Assembly: GCF_041020765.1 (NCBI RefSeq)
Contig: NZ_JBEUEJ010000015.1
Direction: 5' to 3' (one strand)
DNA length: 64,000 nucleotides
Origin: Kineococcus terrestris
Lineage (GTDB): Bacteria; Actinomycetota; Actinomycetes; Actinomycetales; Kineococcaceae
Positions 41,339 to 50,100 of this stretch are shown here, in pieces (position 1 is the first letter of the stretch; each line of letters starts with the position of its first letter). Below the pieces are notes generated by a model. The model ran no database searches. It saw nothing but the letters and a program-made list of their open reading frames with translations, and was not told the origin of the DNA. The position numbers and the translations under genes are program-made.

Positions 41339-43134
41339 CGAGGCACCTCCACGGCCCGCGTGGAGTGCACCGGCCCGGCGACGGCGGCGCTCGCGTCGGA
41401 CTCCCGCCAGCGGCTGGAGATGGGCAGGCGGCGGTCGCGGCCGAACGCCTTGAAGGTGATCTTCGTGCCGGGGGCGAACTGGCGCCGCTTCCACTCGGCG
41501 CGGTCCACCAGCGTCACGATCGAGTCCACGACCTCCGCGTCGAAGCCCTGCGCCAGCAGCTCGGAGCGGCCCAGGTCGCCCTCGACGTAGTCCTCCAGGA
41601 CCGCGTCGAGGACCGCGTAGTCCGGCAGGGAGTCCTGGTCGGTCTGCCCGGGCCGCAGCTCCGCCGACGGCGGCTTGGTGATGGTGCTCTCCGGGATGGG
41701 CGGCTGCTCGCCGCGGCGCTCGGCGTCAGCGTTGCGCCAGCGCGCCAGCTCCCAGACGAGGGTCTTGGGCACGTCCTTCAGCGGCGCGAACCCGCCCACG
41801 GAGTCCCCGTACAGCGTCGAGTACCCGACCGCCAGCTCGCTCTTGTTGCTCGTGGCCAGCGTCAGGTGGCCCTCCTGGTTGGCCAGCCCCATGAGGGTCG
41901 TGCCGCGCACCCGCGCCTGCAGGTTCTCCTCGGCCACCCCCGTCAGCGGCACGTTCGCCAGGAACGCCTCGACCATCGGCGCGATGGGCTGCACCCGGTG
42001 GTGCAGGCCGGTGCGGCGGGCCAGCTCCGCGGCGTCGTCCTGGGAGTGCTGCGAGGAGTACACCGACGGCATCGCGATGCCGTGCACGGCGTCGGCGCCG
42101 ATCGCGTCCACCGCCAGGGAGGCCACCAGCGCGGAGTCGATCCCGCCGGACAGGCCCAGCACCACCGAGCGGAAGCCGTTCTTGCGCACGTAGTCGCGCA
42201 GGCCCAGCACGAGGGCGTGGTGGACGTCCTCCACGTCCGGCAGCGGCTCGCGCAGCTCGGCCGGGCGCGGCTCGTAGGCCGGGACCGGGTCGGCGGAGAC
42301 CGTCACCCGGCTCACCGCCCCCTCCCACGCCGGCGCGCCGTCGGCCGCTGCCAGCTCCAGGTCGGTCACCAGCAGGTGCTCGGTGAACTGCGGCCCGCGC
42401 GCCAGCACGCCACCGTCGGGGGCCACGACCAGCGAGTCGCCGTCGAAGACCAGCTCGTCCTGCCCGCCCACGGCGTTGACGTAGGCGACGGGGCAGCCGG
42501 CCTCGCGGGCGCGGCGGGCCACCAGCTCCAGGCGCACGTCGTCCTTGTCGCGCTCGTACGGGGAGGCGTTGACGACCGCGAGCAGCCCCGCGCCGGCCTC
42601 CGCGGCCTGGCGCACCGGCCCGCCGTCCTGCCACAGGTCCTCGCAGATGGCCAGGGCCACGTCGACACCGCGCACCCGCACCACCAGCAGCTCGTCGCCG
42701 GGCACGAAGATGCGGTACTCGTCGAAGACGCCGTAGTTGGGCAGGTGGTGCTTGGCGTAGCGGGCCACCACCCGGCCGCCGTGCAGGACGGCCGCGCAGT
42801 TCTGCGGCAGCCCGCGCGGGCGGCCCGCGCCCGCCGGGCGGGTGTCGCGCTCGGCCCGGTCGACGTAGCCGACGACGACCGGCACGTCCCCGTTGCCGTC
42901 GTCGGCGATCTCGGCGGCCAGCCGGCCCAGCGCCTGCCGCGAGGCCTGGACGAACGAGCTGCGCAGCGCCAGGTCCTCCACCGGGTAGCCGGTGACGGCC
43001 GTCTCGGGGAACAGGACCAGGTGCGCGCCGTCGGCCGCGGCGCGCGCCGTCCACTCCCGCACCGTCCGGACGTTGCCGGCCAGGTCGCCGACCGTGGTGT
43101 CGACCTGCGCCATGGCCACCCGCAGCTGAGGCAT
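41335..43134 (-). CDS. nadE: Glutamine-dependent NAD+ synthetase
   Basis: 599 residues in two domains. The N-terminal nitrilase-like glutaminase has Glu in LVLFPETAVTGYP, Lys in RYAKHHLPNYGVFDEYR and Cys in ALAICEDLWQDGG. The C-terminal synthetase has the PP-loop VVLGLSGGIDSALVASL, then LATSNKSELAVGYSTLYGD and FAPLKDVPKTLVWELA. It amidates NaAD to NAD+ with ammonia channelled from glutamine. ATG 43134 lacks a clear ribosome site, and Met8 is a possible start. Divergent from glnA2; the shared use of glutamine fits the neighbourhood. Confidence 0.95.
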   Translation of the reverse strand: MPQLRVAMAQVDTTVGDLAGNVRTVREWTARAAADGAHLVLFPETAVTGYPVEDLALRSSFVQASRQALGRLAAEIADDGNGDVPVVVGYVDRAERDTRPAGAGRPRGLPQNCAAVLHGGRVVARYAKHHLPNYGVFDEYRIFVPGDELLVVRVRGVDVALAICEDLWQDGGPVRQAAEAGAGLLAVVNASPYERDKDDVRLELVARRAREAGCPVAYVNAVGGQDELVFDGDSLVVAPDGGVLARGPQFTEHLLVTDLELAAADGAPAWEGAVSRVTVSADPVPAYEPRPAELREPLPDVEDVHHALVLGLRDYVRKNGFRSVVLGLSGGIDSALVASLAVDAIGADAVHGIAMPSVYSSQHSQDDAAELARRTGLHHRVQPIAPMVEAFLANVPLTGVAEENLQARVRGTTLMGLANQEGHLTLATSNKSELAVGYSTLYGDSVGGFAPLKDVPKTLVWELARWRNADAERRGEQPPIPESTITKPPSAELRPGQTDQDSLPDYAVLDAVLEDYVEGDLGRSELLAQGFDAEVVDSIVTLVDRAEWKRRQFAPGTKITFKAFGRDRRLPISSRWRESDASAAVAGPVHSTRAVEVPR

Positions 43135-43314
43135 GCCCGGCAGCCTAGTCAGCCCGCCCCGCCGTCCCGTCCCGCGCTCCGCGCGCCCGCGGACGGCGGC
43201 GGCGCGTGCGGCCCGCCCGGGCCCGTGCGCCAGGATGGGCCGGAGACCGGACCGCGACCGGGCCGGGACCGGACGGCGCCAGCGGGCGCCGCGCACGTCG
43301 ACGGGAGAGCTGCC

Positions 43315-44658
43315 ATGGACCGCCAGCAGGAGTTCGTGCTGCGCACGCTGGAGGAGCGCGACATCCGCTTCGTGCGGCTGTGGTTCACCGACGTCATCGG
43401 GACGCTGAAGTCGGTGGCCATCGCCCCGGCCGAGCTGGAGAGCGCCTTCGGCGAGGGCATCGGCTTCGACGGCTCCGCCATCGAGGGCCTCTCGCGCGTG
43501 TCGGAGTCGGACATGCTGCTCAAGCCCGAGCCGTCCACCTTCCAGGTGCTGCCCTGGCGCAACGACGACGAGCACCGCGGCACCGCGCGCATCTTCTGCG
43601 ACATCCTCACCCCGGACGGGCAGCCGGCCCGCTCGGACCCGCGCAACGTCCTCAAGCGCGCCCTGGACCGGGCCGCCCAGAACGGCTACACCTTCTACAC
43701 GCACCCCGAGATCGAGTTCTACCTCTTCCGGGGCCCCCTGGAGCGCGGCGCGGCGCCCGAGCCGGTGGACTACGTCGGCTACTTCGACAACTTCCCCGGC
43801 GGCACCACCCACGACTTCCGCCGCAGCGCCATCTCGGTGCTGGAGAGCATGGGCATCTCGGTGGAGTTCAGCCACCACGAGGGCGGGCCGGGGCAGAACG
43901 AGATCGACCTGCGCTACGCCGACGCCCTGGCCACCGCGGACAACATCATGACGTTCCGCACGGTCATCAAGGAGGTGGCCGGCGAGATGGGCCTGTACGC
44001 GAGCTTCATGCCCAAGCCGCTGGCCGGTGAGCCCGGTTCCGGGATGCACACCCACCTGTCCCTGTTCGACGGCGACGCCAACGCCTTCTACGAGCCGGGC
44101 GCGGAGTACCAGCTGTCCACCACGGGCCGGCAGTTCATCGCCGGGCTGCTGCGCCACGCCCCCGAGATCACCGCCGTCACCAACCAGTTCGTCAACTCCT
44201 ACAAGCGCCTGTGGTCCGGCGGGGAGGCGCCCAGCTACATCTGCTGGGGCCACAACAACCGCTCGGCGCTGGTGCGGGTGCCGATGTACAAGCCCAGCAA
44301 GGGGCAGTCGGTGCGGGTGGAGTACCGCGCGCTGGACTCCGCGGCCAACCCCTACCTGGCGTACGCGCTGCTGCTGACCGCGGGCCTGAAGGGCATCGAG
44401 GAGGGCTACGAGCTGCCCGACGGCGCCGAGGACGACGTGTGGTCGCTCACCGACGCCGAGCGGCGCGCGATGGGCATCGAGCCGCTGCCGCAGAGCCTGG
44501 ACCACGCCGTGTCGATCATGGAGCGCTCCGAGCTGGTCGCCGAGGCCCTCGGCGAGGGCGTGTTCGACTTCTTCCTGCGCAACAAGCGCCAGGAGTGGCA
44601 CGACTACCGCTCGCAGGTCACGCCGTTCGAGCTGCAGCGGTACCTGCCGCTGCTGTGA
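43315..44658 (+). CDS. glnA2: Glutamine synthetase-like protein GlnA2 (non-adenylylated type)
   Basis: 447 residues. GS-I motifs are present: FDGSAIEGLSRVSESDM, GGPGQNEIDLRY, PGSGMHTHLSLF and NNRSALVRVPMY. The adenylylation loop with its Tyr is absent, replaced by ELPDGAEDDVWSLTDAER, as in GlnA2 of Mycobacterium and Streptomyces. In Streptomyces, related GlnA2/GlnA3 enzymes have been reported to gamma-glutamylate polyamines, so classical GS activity should not be assumed. Start ATG with GGGAGAG upstream. It lies upstream of glnE on the same strand. Confidence 0.92.
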   Translation: MDRQQEFVLRTLEERDIRFVRLWFTDVIGTLKSVAIAPAELESAFGEGIGFDGSAIEGLSRVSESDMLLKPEPSTFQVLPWRNDDEHRGTARIFCDILTPDGQPARSDPRNVLKRALDRAAQNGYTFYTHPEIEFYLFRGPLERGAAPEPVDYVGYFDNFPGGTTHDFRRSAISVLESMGISVEFSHHEGGPGQNEIDLRYADALATADNIMTFRTVIKEVAGEMGLYASFMPKPLAGEPGSGMHTHLSLFDGDANAFYEPGAEYQLSTTGRQFIAGLLRHAPEITAVTNQFVNSYKRLWSGGEAPSYICWGHNNRSALVRVPMYKPSKGQSVRVEYRALDSAANPYLAYALLLTAGLKGIEEGYELPDGAEDDVWSLTDAERRAMGIEPLPQSLDHAVSIMERSELVAEALGEGVFDFFLRNKRQEWHDYRSQVTPFELQRYLPLL

Positions 44659-44662
44659 GGTC

Positions 44663-44708
44663 GGCCGCCGGGCCCGGGGGCGCGGTCCCCGGGACCCGGC
44701 CGGCGGCC
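44663..44708 (+). terminator. Long imperfect stem-loop between glnA2 and glnE
   Basis: GGCCGCCGGGCCCGGGG pairs with CCCCGGGACCCGGCC followed by GGCGGCC with small bulges. It begins five bases after the glnA2 stop and ends 44 bases before the glnE start, so it may end or attenuate the glnA2 message. Confidence 0.45.
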
Positions 44709-44752
44709 GGCGCCGCTCGCGCCGGTCGCCCCGCGCGAGGAGGGTGAACCCC

Positions 44753-47700
44753 GTGACCCCGCCCAGCCCCCCGCCCGGCCCCCCGCCCGGCCCCCCGCCC
44801 GGCCCTGCGGCCTCGCGCACCGGCGGCCGGCGCACCAGCGTCCTGGCGCTGCTGGCCCGCGCCGGCTTCGACGACCCGCGCCGGGCCGTGCGCCTGCTGC
44901 GCGACCCCGCCCTGCGCGAGGTCGTGCCGCCGCTGGACGACGTGCCCGACGACGAGGCCCTCGTGCCCGACGAGCGCACCGCCGCCCTGCTGCGGGCGCT
45001 GGGGCGCACCGCCGACCCCGACCAGGGGCTGCTGGGCCTGGTGCGCTTCGCCGAGGCCGTGCGCGCCGGCGGTGGGGACCCCGACCTGCTGCACCTGCTG
45101 CCCGGGCCGGGCGGCGGCGACGCCCGCCCGGGAGGGCGGGTCCCCGAGGACGTCGAGGGCACCCGGGAGCGGCTGCTGGCCGTCCTCGGTGGGTCCGTCG
45201 CCCTCACCGACCACCTCGTGCGCCACCCGGCGCACTGGCGCGCGCTGACTTCCGGCGCGCCCACCGGCGCCGCCGCCGCCCGCGCCGAGCTGCTGCGCGC
45301 CGTGGGCGCCGACCCGGACGCCGACGTGCCCGTCGCCGGCGAGGGCCCGGTCGACGCGGGCCTCGACGCGGGCGACGCCCTGCGGGTGGCCTACCGCCGC
45401 CGGCTGCTGGCCCTGGCCGGGCGCGACCTGGCCGCGCCCGAGCCGACGGCCGTGCTGCACTCGGTGGCCGCCGAGCTGGCCGACCTGGCCGCCGCCGCCC
45501 TGGACGCCGCCCTGGCCGTCACGCGCGCCGGCCTTCCCGGCCAGGGACGCGCCGCCCGCCTGGCCGTCATCGGCATGGGCAAGACCGGCGGCCGGGAGCT
45601 GAACTACCTGTCCGACGTCGACGTCGTGCACGTCGTCGAGCCCGCCGACGGCGCCACCGAGGCCGAGGCGCTGGAGGTGGGCACCCGGCTGGCCGCCGGC
45701 CTGGCCAAGGTGTGCTCGGCGCCCACCGGCGAGGGCGCGCTGTGGGAGGTCGACGCCGCGCTGCGCCCGGAGGGCAAGGCCGGCCCGCTCGTGCGCACCC
45801 TGGCCAGCCACCTGGAGTACTACCGGCGCTGGGCCCGCACCTGGGAGTTCCAGGCCCTGCTCAAGGCCCGTCCCGTCGCCGGCGACGCGGCCCTGGGGCG
45901 CGCCTACCTGGAGGGTGTCGCGGGCTTCGTGTGGGCCGCGCCCGGGCGGGAGGGGTTCGTCGAGGACGTGCAGGCCATGCGCCGGCGCGTGGAGGCGCAC
46001 ATCCCCGCCCGCGACGCCGACCGCCAGCTGAAGCTGGGCAGCGGCGGCCTGCGCGACGTGGAGTTCTCCATCCAGCTGCTGCAGATGGTCCACGGCCGCA
46101 CCGACGAGCGGTTGCGCCAGAGCTCGAACACGCTGGAGGCCCTCGACGCCCTGGCCGCGTTCGGCTACGTCGGCCGGCACGACGCCGGCGAGCTCGACCG
46201 CGACTACCGCCTGCTGCGCTCCCTGGAGCACCGCATCCAGGTCCACCGGCTGCGCCGCACCCACGTCGTGCCCACCGCGAGCGCCGACCGCCGCCGGCTG
46301 GGGCGCGCGCTGCGGCTGCCCGGCGACCCCGAGGAGGGCCTGGACCGCCTGTGGCGGGCCACCCGCCGCGACGTGCGGCGCCTGCACGAGAAGCTCTTCT
46401 ACCGCCCCCTGGTCTCCGCGGTGGCGCGGCTGGCGCCCGAGGACGCCCGCCTGGACGCCCGCCTGAGCCCGGAGGCGGCCCGCGAGCGCCTGGCCGCCCT
46501 CGGCTACCGCGACCCGGCCGGCGCGCTGCGCCACCTGGAGGCGCTGACCGCCGGCGTCAGCCGCCGCGCCAGCATCCAGAAGACCCTGCTGCCGGTCATG
46601 CTCGCCTGGCTGGCCGACGGCGCCGACCCCGACGCCGGGCTGCTGGCCTTCCGGCAGGTCTCCGAGGCGCTGGCCGGCGCCCACTGGTACCTGACGATGC
46701 TGCGCGACAGCGGTGCGGCCGCCGAGCGCCTGGCCTACGTGCTGTCGGCGGCGCGCACGCCCGCGGACCTGCTGCTGCGCAGCCCCGAGGCCGTCGCCGT
46801 CCTCGCCGACGACGAGCGCCTGGCCCCCTACGACGTCGCCGACGTCCTGGAGGCCGCCGAGGCCGCCGCGCAGCGCCGCCCCGACGCCGGGTCGGCGGTG
46901 GCCGCCGCGCGCGGCGTGCGGCGGCGCGAGCTGTTCCGCACCGTCGTGGCCGACCTCGTCGGCGTGCGCGACCTGGCCGGGGTGGGTGCCGCGCTCGCCG
47001 ACGCCGACCAGGCCGTGCTGGAGGTGGCGCTGCGGGTCGCGGTCGCCGAGGTCCGGCGCCGCAGCGGGCAGGACGTGCCCACCCGCCTGCTCGTCGTGGG
47101 GATGGGCCGCCTGGGCGGGCGCGAGACCGGCTACGGCAGCGACGCCGACGTGCTGTTCGTGCACCGGCCGCTGCCGGGCGCCGACGCCACGCGGGCGCAG
47201 AAGGCGGCGCTGGAGGTCGTGGGGGAGCTGCGCCGCCAGCTGGCCGTTGCCGGCCCGGAACCGGCGCTGGAGGTGGACGCCGACCTGCGCCCGGAGGGCC
47301 GCAACGGGCCGCTGGTGCGCTCGCTGGACTCCTACCGCGCCTACTACGCCCGCTGGTCGCAGCCGTGGGAGGCGCAGGCGCTGCTGCGCGCGCGCCCCGT
47401 GGCCGGCGACATGGACCTCGGCGAGGAGTTCCTCGCGCTGGTCGACCCGCTGCGCTGGCCCGCCGGCGGGCTGTCGGAGGCCGACGTGCGCGAGGTGCGC
47501 CGGGTCAAGGCGCGGGTGGAGTCCGAGCGGCTGCCGCGCGGCGCCGACCCGCACCGGCACCTGAAGCTGGGCCGCGGCGGCACCTCCGACGTGGAGTGGA
47601 CGGCGCAGCTGCTGCAGCTGCGCGGCGCGGGCGAGCACGAGGCGCTGCGCACCACCTCCACCCGCGCCGCCCTGGCCGGGGCGGTCCGCGCCGGGCTGCT

Positions 47701-47941
47701 GGAGGCCGAGGACCACGAGGTGCTGCTGAGCGCGTGGGAGCTGGCCACCCGGGCGCGCAACGCCGTGGCCCTGTGGCGGGGCAAGCCGGGCGACTCGCTG
47801 CCCACCACGCGCCGCGACCTGGACGGCGTGGCCCGGCTGTTCGGCTTCGAGCCGGGCGCGGCCGCGGAGTTCGAGGAGCTGTACCTGCGCACCACGCGGC
47901 GGGCGCGGGGGGTCGTCGAGCGCGTCCTGTACGGGCGCTGA
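44753..47941 (+). CDS. glnE: Glutamine synthetase adenylyltransferase/deadenylase
   Basis: 1062 residues with the duplicated nucleotidyltransferase layout. The first active site is GMGKTGGRELNYLSDVDVV near residue 275 and the second GMGRLGGRETGYGSDADVLF near residue 785; SGGLRDVEFSIQLLQ and RGGTSDVEWTAQLLQ mark the helical linkers. It modifies and demodifies the Tyr of GlnA1 (present at Tyr402 in the protein from 52951). GTG 44753 is preferred to GTG 44744, because GAGGAGG would abut the latter directly. The N-terminus is a Pro-rich repeat (PPGPPPGPP) of no known function. Confidence 0.95.
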   Translation: MTPPSPPPGPPPGPPPGPAASRTGGRRTSVLALLARAGFDDPRRAVRLLRDPALREVVPPLDDVPDDEALVPDERTAALLRALGRTADPDQGLLGLVRFAEAVRAGGGDPDLLHLLPGPGGGDARPGGRVPEDVEGTRERLLAVLGGSVALTDHLVRHPAHWRALTSGAPTGAAAARAELLRAVGADPDADVPVAGEGPVDAGLDAGDALRVAYRRRLLALAGRDLAAPEPTAVLHSVAAELADLAAAALDAALAVTRAGLPGQGRAARLAVIGMGKTGGRELNYLSDVDVVHVVEPADGATEAEALEVGTRLAAGLAKVCSAPTGEGALWEVDAALRPEGKAGPLVRTLASHLEYYRRWARTWEFQALLKARPVAGDAALGRAYLEGVAGFVWAAPGREGFVEDVQAMRRRVEAHIPARDADRQLKLGSGGLRDVEFSIQLLQMVHGRTDERLRQSSNTLEALDALAAFGYVGRHDAGELDRDYRLLRSLEHRIQVHRLRRTHVVPTASADRRRLGRALRLPGDPEEGLDRLWRATRRDVRRLHEKLFYRPLVSAVARLAPEDARLDARLSPEAARERLAALGYRDPAGALRHLEALTAGVSRRASIQKTLLPVMLAWLADGADPDAGLLAFRQVSEALAGAHWYLTMLRDSGAAAERLAYVLSAARTPADLLLRSPEAVAVLADDERLAPYDVADVLEAAEAAAQRRPDAGSAVAAARGVRRRELFRTVVADLVGVRDLAGVGAALADADQAVLEVALRVAVAEVRRRSGQDVPTRLLVVGMGRLGGRETGYGSDADVLFVHRPLPGADATRAQKAALEVVGELRRQLAVAGPEPALEVDADLRPEGRNGPLVRSLDSYRAYYARWSQPWEAQALLRARPVAGDMDLGEEFLALVDPLRWPAGGLSEADVREVRRVKARVESERLPRGADPHRHLKLGRGGTSDVEWTAQLLQLRGAGEHEALRTTSTRAALAGAVRAGLLEAEDHEVLLSAWELATRARNAVALWRGKPGDSLPTTRRDLDGVARLFGFEPGAAAEFEELYLRTTRRARGVVERVLYGR

Positions 47942-48164
47942 GAGGGGTCCCGCGGCGCCGCCGGCGACGGGCGGGGCGCGCTCGTCCCCGCCGCCACCTC
48001 GGCGCGCGGGGCGCCGGACCTGAGCGTCGACGACGGAACGTCACCGGTTCGTGACCGGTCCGAGGCGCGGGCGTAACGCGCGGGGCCCGCGCGGCGATGG
48101 AGCCACCGCGTGCCGCGGCCGGCGGCGCGCGCGGGACAGACCCGCCGACCGCGAGGAGACCTGC

Positions 48165-48947
48165 ATGGGCCGCACCCGCCGATCCGCCCGACGGGCGTCC
48201 GCCGCCGCCGTCCTGACCGCCGCCGTCCTCGGGGGCGGCCTGCTGGGCGCCGCCCCCGCGGGCGCGGCGACCCGCGACTACCCGTGCGGGGCGGGCACCT
48301 GCACCGTGCGCGGTGCCGTGCTCGACAAGTACGACTCGCTGGGCGCCGAGCGCAGCCGCCTGGGCCCGCCCGTGACGAGCGAGGCGCTGCTGCCCGCCGG
48401 CGCGTTCAGCGTCTTCCGCGGCGGCTCGATCTACTGGACGCCGGGCACCGGCGCGCACGTCGTCGAGGGCCGGATCCGCGACCGCTGGGGGTCGCTGGGC
48501 TGGGAGGGCGGCGTCCTGGGCTGGCCGACCACCGACGAGATCCCGATCCGCGGCGGCGTCGTGCAGAAGTTCACCGGCGGGCTGGTCTACTTCAGCCCCG
48601 CCACGGGCGCCCGCGAGGTGCGCGGCGCGATCCTGGAGCGCTACGGCGCCACCCGCAACGAGAACGGCGAGCTCGGCTACCCCGTCAGCGGCGAGAACAC
48701 CCTGCCCGGCGGCGCGTTCACCGAGTTCCAGGGCGGGTCGATCTACTGGTCGCCGCGCACCGGCGCGCACGTCGTCAAGGGCTTCATCCGAGAGTGGTGG
48801 GTCTTCGGGGCGGGCGCCGAGGGCGGCTGGCTGGGCTACCCTCGCACCGGCGAGTACCCCGTCCCGGGCGGCGTGCAGCAGGACTTCGAGGGCGGGCAGG
48901 TGCGCTACATCCTCGGCGACGACCGGATCCAGTTCCGCCGCTGGTGA
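48165..48947 (+). CDS. Secreted LGFP-repeat protein
   Basis: 260 residues with a Sec signal peptide (RRASAAAVLTAAVLGGGLLG, cleavage near AGA-A). The mature chain is made of four tandem repeats of about 53 residues, each following the pattern G-x-I-x-x-[RK][WY]-x-x-x-[GN]-x-x-x-G-x-[LP]-G-x-P, then a GG-x-x-x-x-F-x-GG-x-[IV]-Y-[FW] half (for example FRGGSIYWTPGTGAHVV). LGFP repeats are thought to anchor proteins to the actinobacterial cell wall. With no catalytic domain, a wall-binding or structural role is likely. GAGGAGA precedes the ATG. Confidence 0.88.
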   Translation: MGRTRRSARRASAAAVLTAAVLGGGLLGAAPAGAATRDYPCGAGTCTVRGAVLDKYDSLGAERSRLGPPVTSEALLPAGAFSVFRGGSIYWTPGTGAHVVEGRIRDRWGSLGWEGGVLGWPTTDEIPIRGGVVQKFTGGLVYFSPATGAREVRGAILERYGATRNENGELGYPVSGENTLPGGAFTEFQGGSIYWSPRTGAHVVKGFIREWWVFGAGAEGGWLGYPRTGEYPVPGGVQQDFEGGQVRYILGDDRIQFRRW

Positions 48948-48958
48948 GCCCCGCCGGT

Positions 48959-48975
48959 GCGACCCCCCGGGTCGC
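48959..48975. terminator. 7-bp stem-loop between convergent genes
   Basis: GCGACCC, loop CCC, GGGTCGC, in the 39-base gap between the LGFP gene and the convergent zinc-ribbon gene. Likely serves both. Confidence 0.5.
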
Positions 48976-48986
48976 CCACGGACCGC

Positions 48987-49961
48987 TCACGGGCCGGCGA
49001 GGTGGACCTCGCCGAGCGCCGTGCGGTCCGGGGCGCCCGCCGGGGCGGCGCTGGTGCCCGTGAGCACCAGCGTCACCTCGCGCACCTCGACCGGCGCCAC
49101 CGCGAGCAGCTGCACCCCGCGCTCGCCGTCGACGAGCTCCTGCCGGACGGCGGGGCCGCCGTCGAAGGACCACGCGACCTCCAGCACGCGCCGGTTCTGC
49201 GGGTAGCGGTCGGTGCCGTCGTGCGGGTCGGTCTTGGCCAGGCCGTTGACGAGGCCGACCTCGCTCAGGCGCCGCGGGCTGTCGAAGCGGAACGTCAGCG
49301 CCTCGCCGGCGGCGTCGCCGTCCGCGCGCCAGGCGGTCGAGGGGTCGCCGTCCAGGAGGTTGGCCGCCGCGTAGCGCGTGCGGGCGCCGCCCGCGTCGAC
49401 GCTGTCGGGCGAGGTGCGCGGCGCCGCGGCCACCGCCAGCTCGCGCAGGGGGGCGGCCGGGCCCGGCGGGGCCGGCGCGGCGGGCGCCGTCGCCACCCGC
49501 GCGGGGGCCGTCGCGGGGGCCGTCGCGGGGGCCTTCGCGGGGGCCGTCCCGGGGGCCGTCGTCGGGGTGGTTCCCGCCGCGGCGGGTGGTGCGCCGGGCG
49601 CGCCGGTCCCGGTCGCGGTGGCGTCGGCGCCCGCCCGGGCCAGCGACCACAGCGACACGACCGCCGCCGCGGCGACCGCCGTGGCGGCCAGCACCAGCAC
49701 CGGCCCGGCCCCCGGACGCCGGCGCTCCGCGGGTCCGGGCGCGGCCGGTGCGGGGGTCCCGAGGGCGCCGTCGGTGCCGGTCCGGGTGCGCCCGGGGGCG
49801 TGGCCGCACGTCCAGCAGAACCGGTCGCCGGGGCGCATCGCGGCCCGGCAGGCCCGGCAGGTGCGCGCGCGGGCGCGCCGCGGCCCGGACCCGGTGGGCC
49901 CGGGAGACCCGGGAGGTCCGGTGGGACCCGGGGACCCGGGAGGGGGCGGGGACGTCGGCAC
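48987..49961 (-). CDS. Zinc-ribbon membrane protein with NADase-type glycan-binding-like domain
   Basis: 324 residues. A collagen-like start (GSPGPTGPPGSPGPTG) is followed by a double CxxC zinc ribbon (CRACRAAMRPGDRFCWTCG), one membrane helix (VLVLAATAVAAAAVVSLWSL), an Ala/Pro/Thr linker with five TAPA-like repeats, and a C-terminal discoidin-like domain (NLLDGDPSTAWRADGDAAGE, LVNGLAKTD, RYPQNRRVLEVAWSFDGG). The latter fits the NADase-type glycan-binding family. Topology predicts zinc ribbon inside, binding domain outside. GTG 49961 has a weak ribosome site; a later start would cut the ribbon. Confidence 0.68.
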   Translation of the reverse strand: MPTSPPPPGSPGPTGPPGSPGPTGSGPRRARARTCRACRAAMRPGDRFCWTCGHAPGRTRTGTDGALGTPAPAAPGPAERRRPGAGPVLVLAATAVAAAAVVSLWSLARAGADATATGTGAPGAPPAAAGTTPTTAPGTAPAKAPATAPATAPARVATAPAAPAPPGPAAPLRELAVAAAPRTSPDSVDAGGARTRYAAANLLDGDPSTAWRADGDAAGEALTFRFDSPRRLSEVGLVNGLAKTDPHDGTDRYPQNRRVLEVAWSFDGGPAVRQELVDGERGVQLLAVAPVEVREVTLVLTGTSAAPAGAPDRTALGEVHLAGP

Positions 49962-50100
49962 GGGGCACCACCGGGTTCGGCAGGGGGCGGGTGCGCCGCA
50001 CAGTAGCGGCGGTGATCGCCGCGCGGCGAGGGCGGCTGCCCGGGCGCGCGGGCGGACCGGCGCGGTAGGAAGGGGGCTCCCGAGCGGTCCTGGAGGTGCC

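Noticed and set aside
47942..48164. c-di-AMP riboswitch before the secreted LGFP protein gene
   Set aside because: Such switches often precede wall-hydrolase genes, but I could not find the conserved core segments; only a weak GTCAC-N6-GTGAC dyad is there.
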